Numbered from the stretch's first letter, positions 28,313 to 37,996 are shown. The stretch is DNA of 64,000 bases from Tepidibacter thalassicus DSM 15285 (GCF_900129915.1 NZ_FQXH01000007.1:154963-218962); one strand, 5' to 3'. Translations and numbers: made by a program. Notes: generated from the sequence alone by a model not told the origin.

Positions 28313-29179
28313 TTAATAAATTGATTGATCTTTTTTAAAAAATTTTTTTTGTAGTATTGAAATAACAGCTATTATAAAAAATAATACATTAGCAACTGCC
28401 ATGGCATATCCTGAATTAAATTGTTTAAACGCTAAATTATATATATGAAGAACCATTGTCATAGTAGCCACGCCTGGCCCTCCTCCTGTCAATGTATATA
28501 CCAAATCAAACACCTGAAAAGACCATATAAATCCTAAGAAAACTACTAAAATAGTAATCGGTTTTAAAAGTGGTACAGTTATATACCAAAATTCATGCCA
28601 CTTACTTGCTCCATCTACTTTTGCTGATTCATAATAACTTTTAGGGATATCCATAATTCCTGCAATATACACAACCATAAAATAACCTATATTTTTCCAT
28701 ATAGCAATCATCATTAAAGTCGGAAGAGCTGTTTTAACATCTCCAATCCAATTAGGCGGATTCAATCCAACAAATGTAAATATAAAATTTAAAGGTGATG
28801 TATCTCCATTAAGTAATATTCTCCAAACAATTCCAATGAGTATCATAGAAGATATTACAGGAATAAACATTACTCCTTTTACAAATTCAGTTAACTTACT
28901 TTTTTCTCTATTGGTCAACCAAACTGCCATTATTAAAGAAAATAATGTTTGAAGCGGTACAACAACAATAGTAAATTGAAATGTATTTTTTAAAGATGCT
29001 ATAAACATCTTATCTTTTCCAAGATTTAAATAATTTTTAATTCCAATAAATTTTGCTGGAGATACAATATTATATTTTGTAAAACTAAAATAAATAGACA
29101 TTATTATCGGAACAACATAAAAGCTGGTCAATAATATTCCTAAAGGAAGTATATATCCATAAGCGCTTAATTTTTTCAT
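28313..29179 (-). CDS. Carbohydrate ABC transporter permease (MalF type)
   Basis: A 288-residue permease with six predicted helices and the EAA loop ESAKVDGASKWHEFWYITVP. TGGGPGVATMTMVLHIY is a hallmark of sugar permeases of this class. It lies 12 bases before the second permease. Confidence 0.93.
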   Translation of the reverse strand: MKKLSAYGYILPLGILLTSFYVVPIIMSIYFSFTKYNIVSPAKFIGIKNYLNLGKDKMFIASLKNTFQFTIVVVPLQTLFSLIMAVWLTNREKSKLTEFVKGVMFIPVISSMILIGIVWRILLNGDTSPLNFIFTFVGLNPPNWIGDVKTALPTLMMIAIWKNIGYFMVVYIAGIMDIPKSYYESAKVDGASKWHEFWYITVPLLKPITILVVFLGFIWSFQVFDLVYTLTGGGPGVATMTMVLHIYNLAFKQFNSGYAMAVANVLFFIIAVISILQKKFFKKDQSIY

Positions 29180-29217
29180 TTATTGCTCCTTTCTTCTCAG
29201 AAAGATTAAAATTAAAG

Positions 29218-30513
29218 CTATTTTTGATCTTGAGCTAACAAATCATTAGCATATCTTGCTGCTTCATCTAGAGCTTCTTTAGGCTTAACTTCTCCAGCCA
29301 TCATTCTTTGTAGCTGCTTCCATAAATATTCATACACTTCAACTCCATGAGGAGCTACAACCAAAGGTCTGTATATTCCTTTATCATTTTCTATAATCTC
29401 TTTAAATCTTGGATCACCTTGATATGGCTCATCTTTAGATATTGGTGCTCTTGGATGATATTTATGAAATTTAGTCATAGACTTAGCACTTAACATATGC
29501 TTCATTAATTTAAATGCTAATTTTTTATTCTTAGCTGCTGACATTAAAGTTAATTGATCAACAGACGCAAAAGTCCCCATATCCTTGTTTTTAAGCGATG
29601 TTATAAATCCATAATTTAAATTTGGAAATGACTTATCTAATATCTCAGATGCACCTGAAGAAAGCCATATAGCAAAAGCAGCCTTACCTGGTCCAAAAGT
29701 TGTTTGTAACATTTCTTTATTAGTTTGAGCCATGGCATTATCGGGAATTACCTTATCTACAAATTTAAGATCATACAAAAATTGTGCAGCTTCAAGTCCT
29801 GCTTTATCATTAAATCTTACTGTCTTTAAATCATCATTATAAAGCTCTCCACCAGCTTGCCATAAAAATCCATACCAATTCCAATTAAGATCACCAAAAA
29901 AATTAGCTCCCCATCCTTGAGCAAATCCCCATTGATCTATTTTTCCATCACCATCAGTATCTTTTGTTGCTTTTTTAGCTATTCTCCTAAAATCTTCCCA
30001 AGTTTTTGGCACTTCTTCTCCTAATTCTTTTAATATATCTTTGTTATAATATAATACAGCTGGATTTGCAGCTTCTATTGCAAGACCATAAATGCCTCCA
30101 AGCATTTTACAATTTTCTATGTATATGTAATTTTCATAATCTTTATCCGTTAAATACGGTGTTAAATCTTCTACAGCTCCCATTTTTATAAATTGAGGGA
30201 ACATCTCTGCATACATATAACCAACATCAGGTCCTTCCCCAGCAGCTACAGCTGTTGCATACTTTTCAGGATATCCTTCCCAAGGAATTATCTCTAAATC
30301 GACTTTAACATTATTTTCTTCTTCAAATTCTTTTAATATAGGTTCCCAAACTACCTTATCATTTTCACCAATAGGCGGTAACCATACAGTTAATTTATCT
30401 TTTTCATCTTTACCTGTATTTTTTGATAAATTAGTACTTCCACATCCAACAAGAGAAATAGCAATCATAATCATAATAAGTACAAAAACTAATATTTTTC
30501 GAAAATTATACAT
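29218..30513 (-). CDS. Carbohydrate ABC transporter substrate-binding lipoprotein
   Basis: A 431-residue extracellular solute-binding protein (family 1). The signal peptide ends in a lipobox, ISLVGCGST, so it is membrane-anchored by lipid at that Cys. Binding-protein motifs include DVGYMYAEMFPQFI, PKTWEDFRRIAKKATKD and KAAFAIWLSSGA. It is the first gene of the operon; AGGAGGG precedes the ATG. Upstream is a nested operator (30538-30592). Confidence 0.93.
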   Translation of the reverse strand: MYNFRKILVFVLIMIMIAISLVGCGSTNLSKNTGKDEKDKLTVWLPPIGENDKVVWEPILKEFEEENNVKVDLEIIPWEGYPEKYATAVAAGEGPDVGYMYAEMFPQFIKMGAVEDLTPYLTDKDYENYIYIENCKMLGGIYGLAIEAANPAVLYYNKDILKELGEEVPKTWEDFRRIAKKATKDTDGDGKIDQWGFAQGWGANFFGDLNWNWYGFLWQAGGELYNDDLKTVRFNDKAGLEAAQFLYDLKFVDKVIPDNAMAQTNKEMLQTTFGPGKAAFAIWLSSGASEILDKSFPNLNYGFITSLKNKDMGTFASVDQLTLMSAAKNKKLAFKLMKHMLSAKSMTKFHKYHPRAPISKDEPYQGDPRFKEIIENDKGIYRPLVVAPHGVEVYEYLWKQLQRMMAGEVKPKEALDEAARYANDLLAQDQK

Positions 30514-30537
30514 AAATTTCTCCCTCCTAATATCTAT

Positions 30538-30592
30538 TTTGTCTTAAAAACGCATTGAAAACGTTTTATTCATTATGACACTTTAAGACAAA
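30538..30592. promoter_or_regulatory. Nested operator upstream of the sugar ABC operon
   Basis: Two 11-base arms, TTTGTCTTAAA (30538-30548) and TTTAAGACAAA (30582-30592), form a perfect inverted repeat 33 bases apart. Between them is TGAAAACGTTTTAT (30556-30569), a LacI-family/cre-like core, near the centre. A CATAAT -10-like hexamer also lies between the arms. Two regulators, a LacI-type and another dimer, or a looped one, could bind. Confidence 0.6.
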
Positions 30593-30808
30593 TTTCTAAG
30601 TCAAGTTTATTAAAATTATAACAATATGTCCAATTGAAAAAATTTATAAATGCAACTGTATTTATAATTTTTTTTGATATTTAAACCAATTTTGTTATTT
30701 AATTGTAACATGTTGTAATTTTTATTTTCATAAAAATCATAATTAATTACATAGATACACATTCAAGTTAATATATTTATATAGAATAAAATTTTGGAGG
30801 GCGTTTAT

Positions 30809-31990
30809 ATGAAAAAATATACATTAATTAAATCTTTACTTCCTGGAATAATAGTCCTTTTTTTCATATGTGGAATAGTAATATTTCCCAAAAGCGCAGT
30901 TGAATCTGCTCGTGTAGGAATGAACATAACTATTAATATATTAATTCCATCACTACTTCCATTTTTAATAGGAGCTAATTTATTAATTAACTTAAAAATA
31001 ATAGATATAATAGGATTATTTCTCGAAAAAATTACTAGATTTTTGTTTAATGTTCCAGGAAAAGGTTCGTTAGTATTTGCAATGTCAATTATCTCCGGTT
31101 ACCCCATAGGATCCAAATTGACATCTCAACTCAGAGAAAATAAAGAAATAACAAAATACGAAGCTCAAAGACTAGCTTCTTTCTGTTCTACTTCTGGACC
31201 ATTATTTATGGTAAGCTCTGTTGGAATAGGTATGTTTAATAGTTCTAAAATAGGTTATTTTATAGCACTATGTCACTATTTAGGAGCAGCAACTGTAGGC
31301 TTTATATTTAGAAATTATAAAAACAAACAAGAAAATAAGTATAAATTTAAAAAAAATATAAATATAATAGACGAAATAAAAAGAATTATAAAATCTAAAA
31401 ATAATAAAAACTCAGGATTTTATACTATACTTGGAGATTCTGTAAGAAATGGAATAAACTCAATACTTTTAGTTGGTGGATTTGTAATAATATTTTCAGT
31501 TATTTTTAAAATACTAAGTTTACTTAAAATTATAGATATAATCAGCAATTTAATTTTTATATTATTATATCCACTCAATATACCTAAAGATATTATATAT
31601 GCATTTATAAGCGGTTTATTTGAAATAACTATAGGATGTAATAATATTTCACTGTCTTACGGAATTCCTCTAATATTTAAAATATCACTATGCACTTTTG
31701 TAATTTCTTTTAGCGGAATATCTATTCTCGCTCAATGTTCTAGTTTTTTATCTAAAACAGATATAAACATATATCTATACATATTTAGTAAATTCTTACA
31801 TGGAATATTATCATCTATTTACTGTTATTTATTATATCCTTTATTTAAAAACACTTTAAATATAACTACTTTTTACAATTCAATTTATTATAAAATATAT
31901 ACCCCTGAAATATCATACTACAATAAAATATTTTTAATAACTTGTCTTATAATATACATTTTTTCTTGTATAAAAAAGTCTTCATTCTAA
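30809..31990 (+). CDS. ylbJ: Sporulation integral membrane protein YlbJ
   Basis: A 393-residue protein with about ten hydrophobic segments. It shows MSIISGYPIGSKLT, ASFCSTSGPLFMVSSVGIGMF and LFEITIGCNN, which fit YlbJ/nucleoside-recognition (GATE) proteins needed for spore formation. GGAGG lies 7 bases before the ATG; a TTG 15 bases upstream overlaps this site. The last codons (encoding KKSSF) and the stop lie inside the 157-bp repeat beginning at 31971, so the C-terminus has been shaped by that element. Confidence 0.92.
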   Translation: MKKYTLIKSLLPGIIVLFFICGIVIFPKSAVESARVGMNITINILIPSLLPFLIGANLLINLKIIDIIGLFLEKITRFLFNVPGKGSLVFAMSIISGYPIGSKLTSQLRENKEITKYEAQRLASFCSTSGPLFMVSSVGIGMFNSSKIGYFIALCHYLGAATVGFIFRNYKNKQENKYKFKKNINIIDEIKRIIKSKNNKNSGFYTILGDSVRNGINSILLVGGFVIIFSVIFKILSLLKIIDIISNLIFILLYPLNIPKDIIYAFISGLFEITIGCNNISLSYGIPLIFKISLCTFVISFSGISILAQCSSFLSKTDINIYLYIFSKFLHGILSSIYCYLLYPLFKNTLNITTFYNSIYYKIYTPEISYYNKIFLITCLIIYIFSCIKKSSF

Positions 31991-32127
31991 AAATTTTAAA
32001 TGTAGACTTTTTTAAAATTTCATGGCGCCAACGAATTCTAACGAATTCCGTTGCTTAAAACTCATAACGGAATTTATATTTATCCACAATTTAAATAGGA
32101 ATATAATTTCCTATTCGTTATAAAAAA
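31971..32127 (+). repeat. 157-bp intergenic repeat, copy A
   Basis: This copy differs from 38570-38726 at only 2 of 157 positions, same orientation. It can form three hairpins: AAAAAAGTCT with AGACTTTTTT; AATTCCGTT with AACGGAATT; and AATAGGAA with TTTCCTATT. A near-tandem AACGAATTCT/AACGAATTCC is inside. It overlaps the end of ylbJ and, on the minus strand, begins just after the terminator region of the DivIVA-like gene. It codes for no protein. Confidence 0.9.
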
Positions 32128-32134
32128 CACAATA

Positions 32135-32175
32135 ACAAAATCCCGATATTGATATAAAAAACAATTCGGGATTTT
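32135..32175 (-). terminator. Terminator of the coaD-coiled-coil gene pair
   Basis: AAAATCCCGA and TCGGGATTTT arms (32137-32146 and 32166-32175) form a 10-base stem around an AT loop. It lies 14 bases after the coiled-coil gene stop; T residues follow on the minus strand. Confidence 0.75.
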
Positions 32176-32189
32176 ATATACTTAATAAT

Positions 32190-32627
32190 TTATTTAAGTT
32201 CTTCTCTATTTTGTTTAAGGGTTTCAACTAAGCCTTCCAAATTAATTTGAATTTTTTCTAATATACCATCTGCATATTCTCTTGCTCCTCGTCTAATTTC
32301 TTTAGACGTATGTTGAGCTTGCTCTATTATTTTTTCAGCCTGTTTTTGAGCTTCCTTAATAACTTCACTATTTTCAACTTGTTCTTGAACATAAGATTTT
32401 GCATTTTCTATAATACTATCTGCCTCTTGCTGTGCTTCAGCAAGTATTCTCTGTCTTTCTGTATTAATCCACTCCGCTTGCTTTATTTCATCTGGAAGCT
32501 GAAGTCTTATTTCTTTTATTATTTCTAAAAATTGTTTTTTATCAACAAAAACTTTATTTCCAAAAGGAATACCTGAACTTTCTTCTACTAAATCTTCTAA
32601 CTCATCTATTAACTTTAAAAGTTCCAA
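32190..32627 (-). CDS. Coiled-coil ATPase-like protein (DivIVA-like), function unknown
   Basis: A 145-residue, highly charged helical protein. A short conserved N-terminal part is followed by a long heptad-rich coiled coil (RQRILAEAQQEADSIIENA, KEAQKQAEKIIEQAQ). Clostridia keep this gene directly after coaD. Start: the longest frame overruns coaD; TTG at 32627 lies 7 bases after GGGGGG and gives ELLKLIDELEDLV. The role is not known; it resembles DivIVA or ATP-synthase b-type coiled coils only in a general way. Confidence 0.8.
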   Translation of the reverse strand: MELLKLIDELEDLVEESSGIPFGNKVFVDKKQFLEIIKEIRLQLPDEIKQAEWINTERQRILAEAQQEADSIIENAKSYVQEQVENSEVIKEAQKQAEKIIEQAQHTSKEIRRGAREYADGILEKIQINLEGLVETLKQNREELK

Positions 32628-32629
32628 TT

Positions 32630-33118
32630 TTAATCCCCCCCGCACAATATTTTGTTCAATTTCCTCAATACGACATCTGGAACTAAATTAGAAATATCTC
32701 CTTTAAATCTAGCTACTTCTTTTATAAGAGATGAACTTATAAAAGAATATTTTGTACTTGTTGTCAAAATAACAGTTTCTATTTCTGGATTTAATTGTCT
32801 ATTCATTTGAGCCATTTGAAGTTCATATTCAAAATCTGAAACAGCTCTTAATCCTCTTATTATTGCATTGACTTTTTTTTCATTACAATAATCTATTAAC
32901 AGTCCCGAAAAACTATCTACTTCTACATTATCTAAATCTTTAACTGCTTCTTTCAAAAGTTCTACTCTTTCTTCAAATGTAAATAACGATTTTTTGTTTG
33001 GGTTATATAAAACAGCTACTATCAATTTATCAAATAACTTAGATGCTCTTTTTATTATATCTAAATGTCCATTTGTAACTGGATCAAAACTACCTGGATA
33101 TACTGCGATTTTTTTCAT
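32630..33118 (-). CDS. coaD: Pantetheine-phosphate adenylyltransferase
   Basis: A 162-residue enzyme that makes dephospho-CoA from 4'-phosphopantetheine and ATP. It has [18 protein letters not shown] with the TxGH site, and [16 protein letters not shown]. The start MKKIAVYP follows GGAGG; the longest frame would add 14 residues inside rsmD. Only 1 base separates it from rsmD, a conserved pair. Confidence 0.97.
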   Translation of the reverse strand: MKKIAVYPGSFDPVTNGHLDIIKRASKLFDKLIVAVLYNPNKKSLFTFEERVELLKEAVKDLDNVEVDSFSGLLIDYCNEKKVNAIIRGLRAVSDFEYELQMAQMNRQLNPEIETVILTTSTKYSFISSSLIKEVARFKGDISNLVPDVVLRKLNKILCGGD

Positions 33119-33119
33119 A

Positions 33120-33674
33120 TTATTCCTCCAAAGCAAAAAATGAAATTGTTGTATTTCCATACTTTTTTTCTCTATACATATAAATATTATTTATTTTTTC
33201 TGATAATTTATCTTTAGTATCATGTTCCACTATTATTATTCCATTATTTTCTAATATGTTTTTTTTACTTATCTCTTCTAAAACAGGCTCTATTAAATTT
33301 TTAAGATAAGGTGGATCCATAAATATTATATCAAACTTATTTTTTCTAGCAGCTAATTTGTTTATAGCATTTATAGCATCAGATAAAATAATTTCACTCT
33401 TTTCATCAAATCTAGCCTTTTGCACATTTTCTTTTATTATTTTTATACTTTCTTTACTTAAATCTACAAAAATGCATTTTTGAGCTCCTCTTGATAAAGC
33501 CTCTATACCTAAAGAGCCAGTACCAGAAAATACATCTAAAACAAAACTATCCATCAATCTATTATTTATGATATTAAACACAGATTCTTTAACTCTATCT
33601 GTAGTAGGTCTTACATCCATTCCCTTTGGAGACTTAAGTTTTAATCCCCTTGCACTACCTGAAATTACTCTCAT
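33120..33674 (-). CDS. rsmD: 16S rRNA (guanine966-N2)-methyltransferase
   Basis: A 184-residue SAM methyltransferase starting [16 protein letters not shown], with [20 protein letters not shown] for SAM and the catalytic [10 protein letters not shown]. It methylates G966-equivalent in 16S rRNA. AGGAGG lies 6 bases before the chosen ATG. Confidence 0.95.
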   Translation of the reverse strand: MRVISGSARGLKLKSPKGMDVRPTTDRVKESVFNIINNRLMDSFVLDVFSGTGSLGIEALSRGAQKCIFVDLSKESIKIIKENVQKARFDEKSEIILSDAINAINKLAARKNKFDIIFMDPPYLKNLIEPVLEEISKKNILENNGIIIVEHDTKDKLSEKINNIYMYREKKYGNTTISFFALEE

Positions 33675-33729
33675 ACTTATCCTCCTCAATATATTTTAAC
33701 ATATAATTATATATTATTACATAAATTTA

Positions 33730-35784
33730 TTAATTAAGTGATATTTCATTTAATTTACCTTTAAATTTTTCCAATATTTCTTTTTTTAAATTCTTATTTT
33801 TTTCAAGATTTAATTTACTATCTTCTTTTATTATTAATTTTGCTTGTTTTTGCGCTTCTTTTAATATTTTCATATGTTTAAAAATATTTGCTATCTTCAA
33901 ATCTGGAAGCCCATGCTGTCTTGTCCCAAAAAATTCTCCTGGACCCCTAATTTCTAAATCTCTTTCAGATATTTTAAATCCATCTGTAGTTTGTTCCATT
34001 ATCTTCATACGCTCAAGTGCAATATCATTTTTTGAAGAATATATAAGTATACAATAAGACTTATACTTACCTCTTCCAACCCTCCCCCTTAATTGATGAA
34101 GCTGAGCAAGTCCAAACCTTTCTGCATTTTCTATTATCATCAAAGTAGCATTTGGAACATTTACTCCAACTTCTATAACCGTTGTAGAAACTAATATATC
34201 AATTTCTCCATTCTTAAATTTTTTCATAATTTCATCTTTTTCATTGGCTTTCATTTTTCCATGCAAAAGCCCTAATCTTAAATCAGAAAAATATTTTGAA
34301 CTTAACTCTTCTAATAATTCAACTGCAGCTTTTGCCTGTATAACCTCCGATTCTTCAACTAATGGACATACTATATAAACTTGTCTTCCAAGTTCAACTT
34401 GACTTCTTACAAAGTTATATGCTTTTCCTCTTTTTTCTTTAGGAATAGCAAATGTATCTATTTTTTGTCTACCTGGAGGGAGTTCATCTATTATAGATAT
34501 ATCTAAATCTCCATACAAAATAAGTGCAAGTGTTCTAGGAATAGGAGTTGCAGTCATTACTAAAACATCTGGATTATTACCTTTTTCTGACAATTTGCTT
34601 CTTTGTCTTACCCCAAATCTATGCTGCTCATCAGTTATAACCATACCTAAATTTTTAAATTCAACTTCATCTTCAATAAGTGCATGAGTTCCAATTAATA
34701 TATTTACATCACCATCTTTTACTTTTTTAAGTATCTCTCTCTTTTTCTTTTTAGTTAAACTTCCAACTAACAATTCTATATTCATATCAAATTTAGACAA
34801 TACTTGAATTAAAGAATTATAATGTTGCTCTGCCAATATCTCTGTGGGAGCCATCATCGCTCCCTGATATCCATTTAACACAGCATTAGCAAGAGATAAA
34901 AGAGCTACTACTGTCTTACCAGACCCAACATCTCCTTGAACTAATCTATTCATCACTTTATTTGAATTCATATCGTTTAATATATCATCTAAAGTTCTAG
35001 CCTGTGCATTAGTAAGTGAAAAAGGCAAAGAATTTATTATTTCATACAACTTTGATTTTTTTTCAAACTTAATCCCCTCTTTATCAACAACTCCACTTTT
35101 TAAATAGAAAAGACCTAATTGAAGAATTAAAAATTCTTCAAATACAAGTCTATATAAAGCTATTTTTAAATTATTTAAAGTTTTAGGCAGATGAATATTT
35201 CTTATTGAAAAATCAATATCACAAAGTTTATTTTTTGCCAATATATCTTCTGGTAAATATTCCTTTATTTTTTCATCTAAATTAAATATTACATTTTTCA
35301 TAATATTTCTTAACTCTTTATTAGTAATTCCATGTGTAAGAGAATATATAGGTACTATCTTGCCAACTAAAGTTGCATCTTTTGTATCTAATTCTACTTC
35401 AGAATTTAAAATTTCAGTTTTTCCAAATTCTTTTTTTATTTTTCCAAACGCAACAATTCTATCTCCCTTTTTAAAATTGCTTAAAATATATTGTTGATTG
35501 AAAAATACAAGTTTTGCATACCCTGTATCATCTTTAACTTCAATTTTACTTATAGTTATATTATCTTTTGGTTTTATAACTTCAAAATCTACTATAATAC
35601 CCCTTATAGATACCTTTTCTCCATTTACTAAATCAAAAATTTTTTTAAATTTACTTCTATCTTCATATTGACGTGGAAAATAATAAAGTAAATCTTTTAA
35701 CGTATATAAGCCTAACTTATTTAATTTTTTACACCTCTTAGGCCCTATTCCTTTTATGTATTGCAAATTCTTATTTAAATTCAT
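33730..35784 (-). CDS. recG: ATP-dependent DNA helicase RecG
   Basis: A 684-residue branch-migration helicase. The N-terminal wedge/OB part (GIGPKRCKKLNKLGLYTLKD) precedes helicase motifs: Walker A GDVGSGKTVVA, DEQHRFG, TATPIPRTLA, and GRVGRG near the C terminus. The start is ATG, 8 bases after AGGG. It follows the fakA terminator. Confidence 0.97.
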   Translation of the reverse strand: MNLNKNLQYIKGIGPKRCKKLNKLGLYTLKDLLYYFPRQYEDRSKFKKIFDLVNGEKVSIRGIIVDFEVIKPKDNITISKIEVKDDTGYAKLVFFNQQYILSNFKKGDRIVAFGKIKKEFGKTEILNSEVELDTKDATLVGKIVPIYSLTHGITNKELRNIMKNVIFNLDEKIKEYLPEDILAKNKLCDIDFSIRNIHLPKTLNNLKIALYRLVFEEFLILQLGLFYLKSGVVDKEGIKFEKKSKLYEIINSLPFSLTNAQARTLDDILNDMNSNKVMNRLVQGDVGSGKTVVALLSLANAVLNGYQGAMMAPTEILAEQHYNSLIQVLSKFDMNIELLVGSLTKKKKREILKKVKDGDVNILIGTHALIEDEVEFKNLGMVITDEQHRFGVRQRSKLSEKGNNPDVLVMTATPIPRTLALILYGDLDISIIDELPPGRQKIDTFAIPKEKRGKAYNFVRSQVELGRQVYIVCPLVEESEVIQAKAAVELLEELSSKYFSDLRLGLLHGKMKANEKDEIMKKFKNGEIDILVSTTVIEVGVNVPNATLMIIENAERFGLAQLHQLRGRVGRGKYKSYCILIYSSKNDIALERMKIMEQTTDGFKISERDLEIRGPGEFFGTRQHGLPDLKIANIFKHMKILKEAQKQAKLIIKEDSKLNLEKNKNLKKEILEKFKGKLNEISLN

Positions 35785-35821
35785 CAAAATCACCCTAAAA
35801 TAAACTTTTCCTATTCATTAT

Positions 35822-35857
35822 AAAAAACCCCAATATTATTTTAAAAATAATATTGGG
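35822..35857 (-). terminator. Rho-independent terminator of yloU-fakA
   Basis: CCCAATATTATT/AATAATATTGGG stem (35828-35857) followed by TTTTTT on the minus strand. The TTCCTATTC(A)TTATAAAAAA-like end of the 157-bp repeat lies right after it. Confidence 0.9.
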
Positions 35858-35873
35858 CTTTAAAACAATGCAT

Positions 35874-37505
35874 CTATTCTACAGAAATAATATAATAATA
35901 TAAAGGTTGACCTCCATAGTAAATTTCCACATCTAAATAATCATATTTCTCTTCTATTATATCTCTTATTTCCTCTGCGTGCTTTTTATCTATTTCTTTT
36001 CCATAAAATAAAGTTACAATCTCATTATCCTCATCAACTAATTCCTCTATCAAAGACAATGTAACTTCTTTTTTATCTTTTCCAGATTTTTTTATTTCCC
36101 CTTCACCTATTCCTATTATATCTCCTTCTTTTATATCTACTCCATTAATATTAGTATCTCTTACAGCAAATGTTACTTGTCCTGTTTTAATATTGTTTAA
36201 AGCATATTTCATTGCTTTTTCATTTGAAATGTAATCCGCTTCTGAATTAAAAGCTAAAAGTGCAGCAAATCCTTGAGGTATAGTCTTAGAAGGAATTACT
36301 ATTATATTTTTATTAGAAATTTCTCTCGCTTGATTTGCAGCCATTACTATATTGCTATTATTTGGAAGTATTATTATATTTTCTGCATTTATATTATCTA
36401 TTCCTTCTAAAAAATCCTCTGTACTAGGATTCATTGTCTGTCCACCTTCTATTACATAGTCCACCCCAAAATCCTTAAATATTGAAGCAATTCCATCTCC
36501 CATAGCTGTAGCTATAAATCCATATTTTTTAATTTCTATAGTTTCTTCTTTTATACTATCATTATTATATTCTTCAACTAATCTATTCTCATGTTGAATT
36601 CTCATATTATCTATTTTTATTTTATTCAATTGTCCATACTTTAAAGCTTCTTCCAATACTAAACCTGGATTATTTGTATGTATATGTATTTTAATTAAAG
36701 AATCATCCCCAACTACAATTAAACTATCTCCATATTTTTCTATAATTTTTTTTATATTATTTGAATCTATTTTATCACTTTCTAATATAAATTCAGTACA
36801 ATACGAAAATTTTATATCATCTTTTATATTTTTATTAAATACATCTTCACTATACTCCTCAATAAAATATTTCTCATTTTTAACAGGTTCTCCTATTAAA
36901 GCCTTATATGCACCTTCATATATAATTACTAATCCCTTGCCTCCAGAATCTACAACTCCTGCTTCTTTTAATGTTTTTAATATTTCCGGAGTTTTATCTA
37001 AAGACCTATTAGCTGCATCAATCACTTTTTCAAAAAATGTCTTTACATTTTTTTCTTTTTTAGCTATTTTTAATGCATACTCCCCAGTTTCTCTTGCCAC
37101 TGTAAGTATAGTTCCTTCTATAGGTTTTATTACAGCTCTATAAGCAGTATCCGCTCCTTCTTTTAAAGCATTAGCTATATCTATAGTACTCAATTTTTCT
37201 TTATCTTCTATAGATTTTGAAAACCCTCTTAATAGCTGAGATAATATTACTCCTGAATTACCCCTAGCTCCCATTAACGATCCTTTAGAAGCTGCCTTTC
37301 CAATATCATTTATATTATCACTTGAAATTTTTAAAACTTCTTTTATAGCTGAAGCTATTGTCAAAGACATATTTGTTCCTGTATCTCCATCTGGTACAGG
37401 AAATACATTTAATTTATCTACAAGCTCTTTGTGATTTTCCAAATTATTTGCTCCAGATACAAGCATGTCCTTTAAGAGCTTCCCATCTATATATTCTATT
37501 TTCAA
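35874..37505 (-). CDS. fakA: Fatty acid kinase FakA (DhaL/DAK phosphatase family, YloV)
   Basis: A 543-residue protein with an N-terminal DhaL domain carrying PDGDTGTNMSLT for ATP and SLMGARGNSGVILSQLLRG, a middle domain and a C-terminal EDD-like domain. FakA with a FakB partner phosphorylates fatty acids for phospholipid use. It starts with TTG just after AGGAGG. Cotranscribed with an Asp23 gene, as in other Firmicutes. Confidence 0.93.
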   Translation of the reverse strand: MKIEYIDGKLLKDMLVSGANNLENHKELVDKLNVFPVPDGDTGTNMSLTIASAIKEVLKISSDNINDIGKAASKGSLMGARGNSGVILSQLLRGFSKSIEDKEKLSTIDIANALKEGADTAYRAVIKPIEGTILTVARETGEYALKIAKKEKNVKTFFEKVIDAANRSLDKTPEILKTLKEAGVVDSGGKGLVIIYEGAYKALIGEPVKNEKYFIEEYSEDVFNKNIKDDIKFSYCTEFILESDKIDSNNIKKIIEKYGDSLIVVGDDSLIKIHIHTNNPGLVLEEALKYGQLNKIKIDNMRIQHENRLVEEYNNDSIKEETIEIKKYGFIATAMGDGIASIFKDFGVDYVIEGGQTMNPSTEDFLEGIDNINAENIIILPNNSNIVMAANQAREISNKNIIVIPSKTIPQGFAALLAFNSEADYISNEKAMKYALNNIKTGQVTFAVRDTNINGVDIKEGDIIGIGEGEIKKSGKDKKEVTLSLIEELVDEDNEIVTLFYGKEIDKKHAEEIRDIIEEKYDYLDVEIYYGGQPLYYYIISVE

Positions 37506-37520
37506 AATTTTACCTCCTAA

Positions 37521-37877
37521 CTACTTATAAACTCTAACTCCTTGCACATTTATATCTATTTGTTTTACTTTAAGTGAAGTCATTTTTTCAATGCTGTACT
37601 TTACTCTATTTATTATATTATCAGCAACAACCGATATTTTTGTACCATATTGTATAATAACAAATAATTCTATATAAACTTTATCTTCTTCTATTTCGAC
37701 CTTTACTCCTTTACTCATATTTTCTTTTTTTAATAACTCAACCAATCCATTAACTTTAGATTTATAACCAAATCCTACTAATCCATAACATTCTACTGCA
37801 GCTTGAGATGCTATTTTTTCTATAACTTCTTTATCAATATAGATATTACCATATTTATTGACAATTGTTCCAGTCAT
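37521..37877 (-). CDS. Asp23/Gls24 family protein (YloU)
   Basis: A 118-residue Asp23-family protein: GNIYIDKEVIEKIASQAAVE, KGVKVEIEEDKVYIELFVI, QIDINVQGVRVYK. It is the YloU copy paired with fakA. Related in sequence to the copy at 6768-7133. GGGGG is found upstream of the ATG. Confidence 0.9.
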   Translation of the reverse strand: MTGTIVNKYGNIYIDKEVIEKIASQAAVECYGLVGFGYKSKVNGLVELLKKENMSKGVKVEIEEDKVYIELFVIIQYGTKISVVADNIINRVKYSIEKMTSLKVKQIDINVQGVRVYK

Positions 37878-37919
37878 TTTTTTACCCCCTATAATAATCG
37901 TAAAATAACATATAATATA

Positions 37920-37948
37920 ATTCTATATTATATATATAATTTATTCAA
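37920..37948 (-). promoter_or_regulatory. Promoter of yloU-fakA
   Basis: Minus-strand TTGAAT (37943-37948), a 17-base spacer and TAGAAT (37920-37925). The spacer is a run of AT repeats. Confidence 0.65.
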
Positions 37949-37967
37949 TATAAATATAACATTTCCC

Positions 37968-37996
37968 TTGCAAAAGTAAAAGTAATATGATAATAT
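37968..37996 (+). promoter_or_regulatory. Promoter of rpmB
   Basis: TTGCAA (37968-37973), a 17-base spacer and TAATAT (37991-37996). It faces rpmB, divergent from the yloU promoter. Confidence 0.55.

Noticed and set aside
30006..30191. Small plus-strand frame inside the binding-protein gene
   Set aside because: It is the complement of a real gene and shows low-complexity composition typical of shadows.
32000..32130. Possible coding sequence in the 157-bp repeat
   Set aside because: All frames are broken by stops and the two copies differ without respect to codons.
37920..37950. AT repeats before yloU as a microsatellite of interest
   Set aside because: Short and consistent with the high AT content of promoter regions here.
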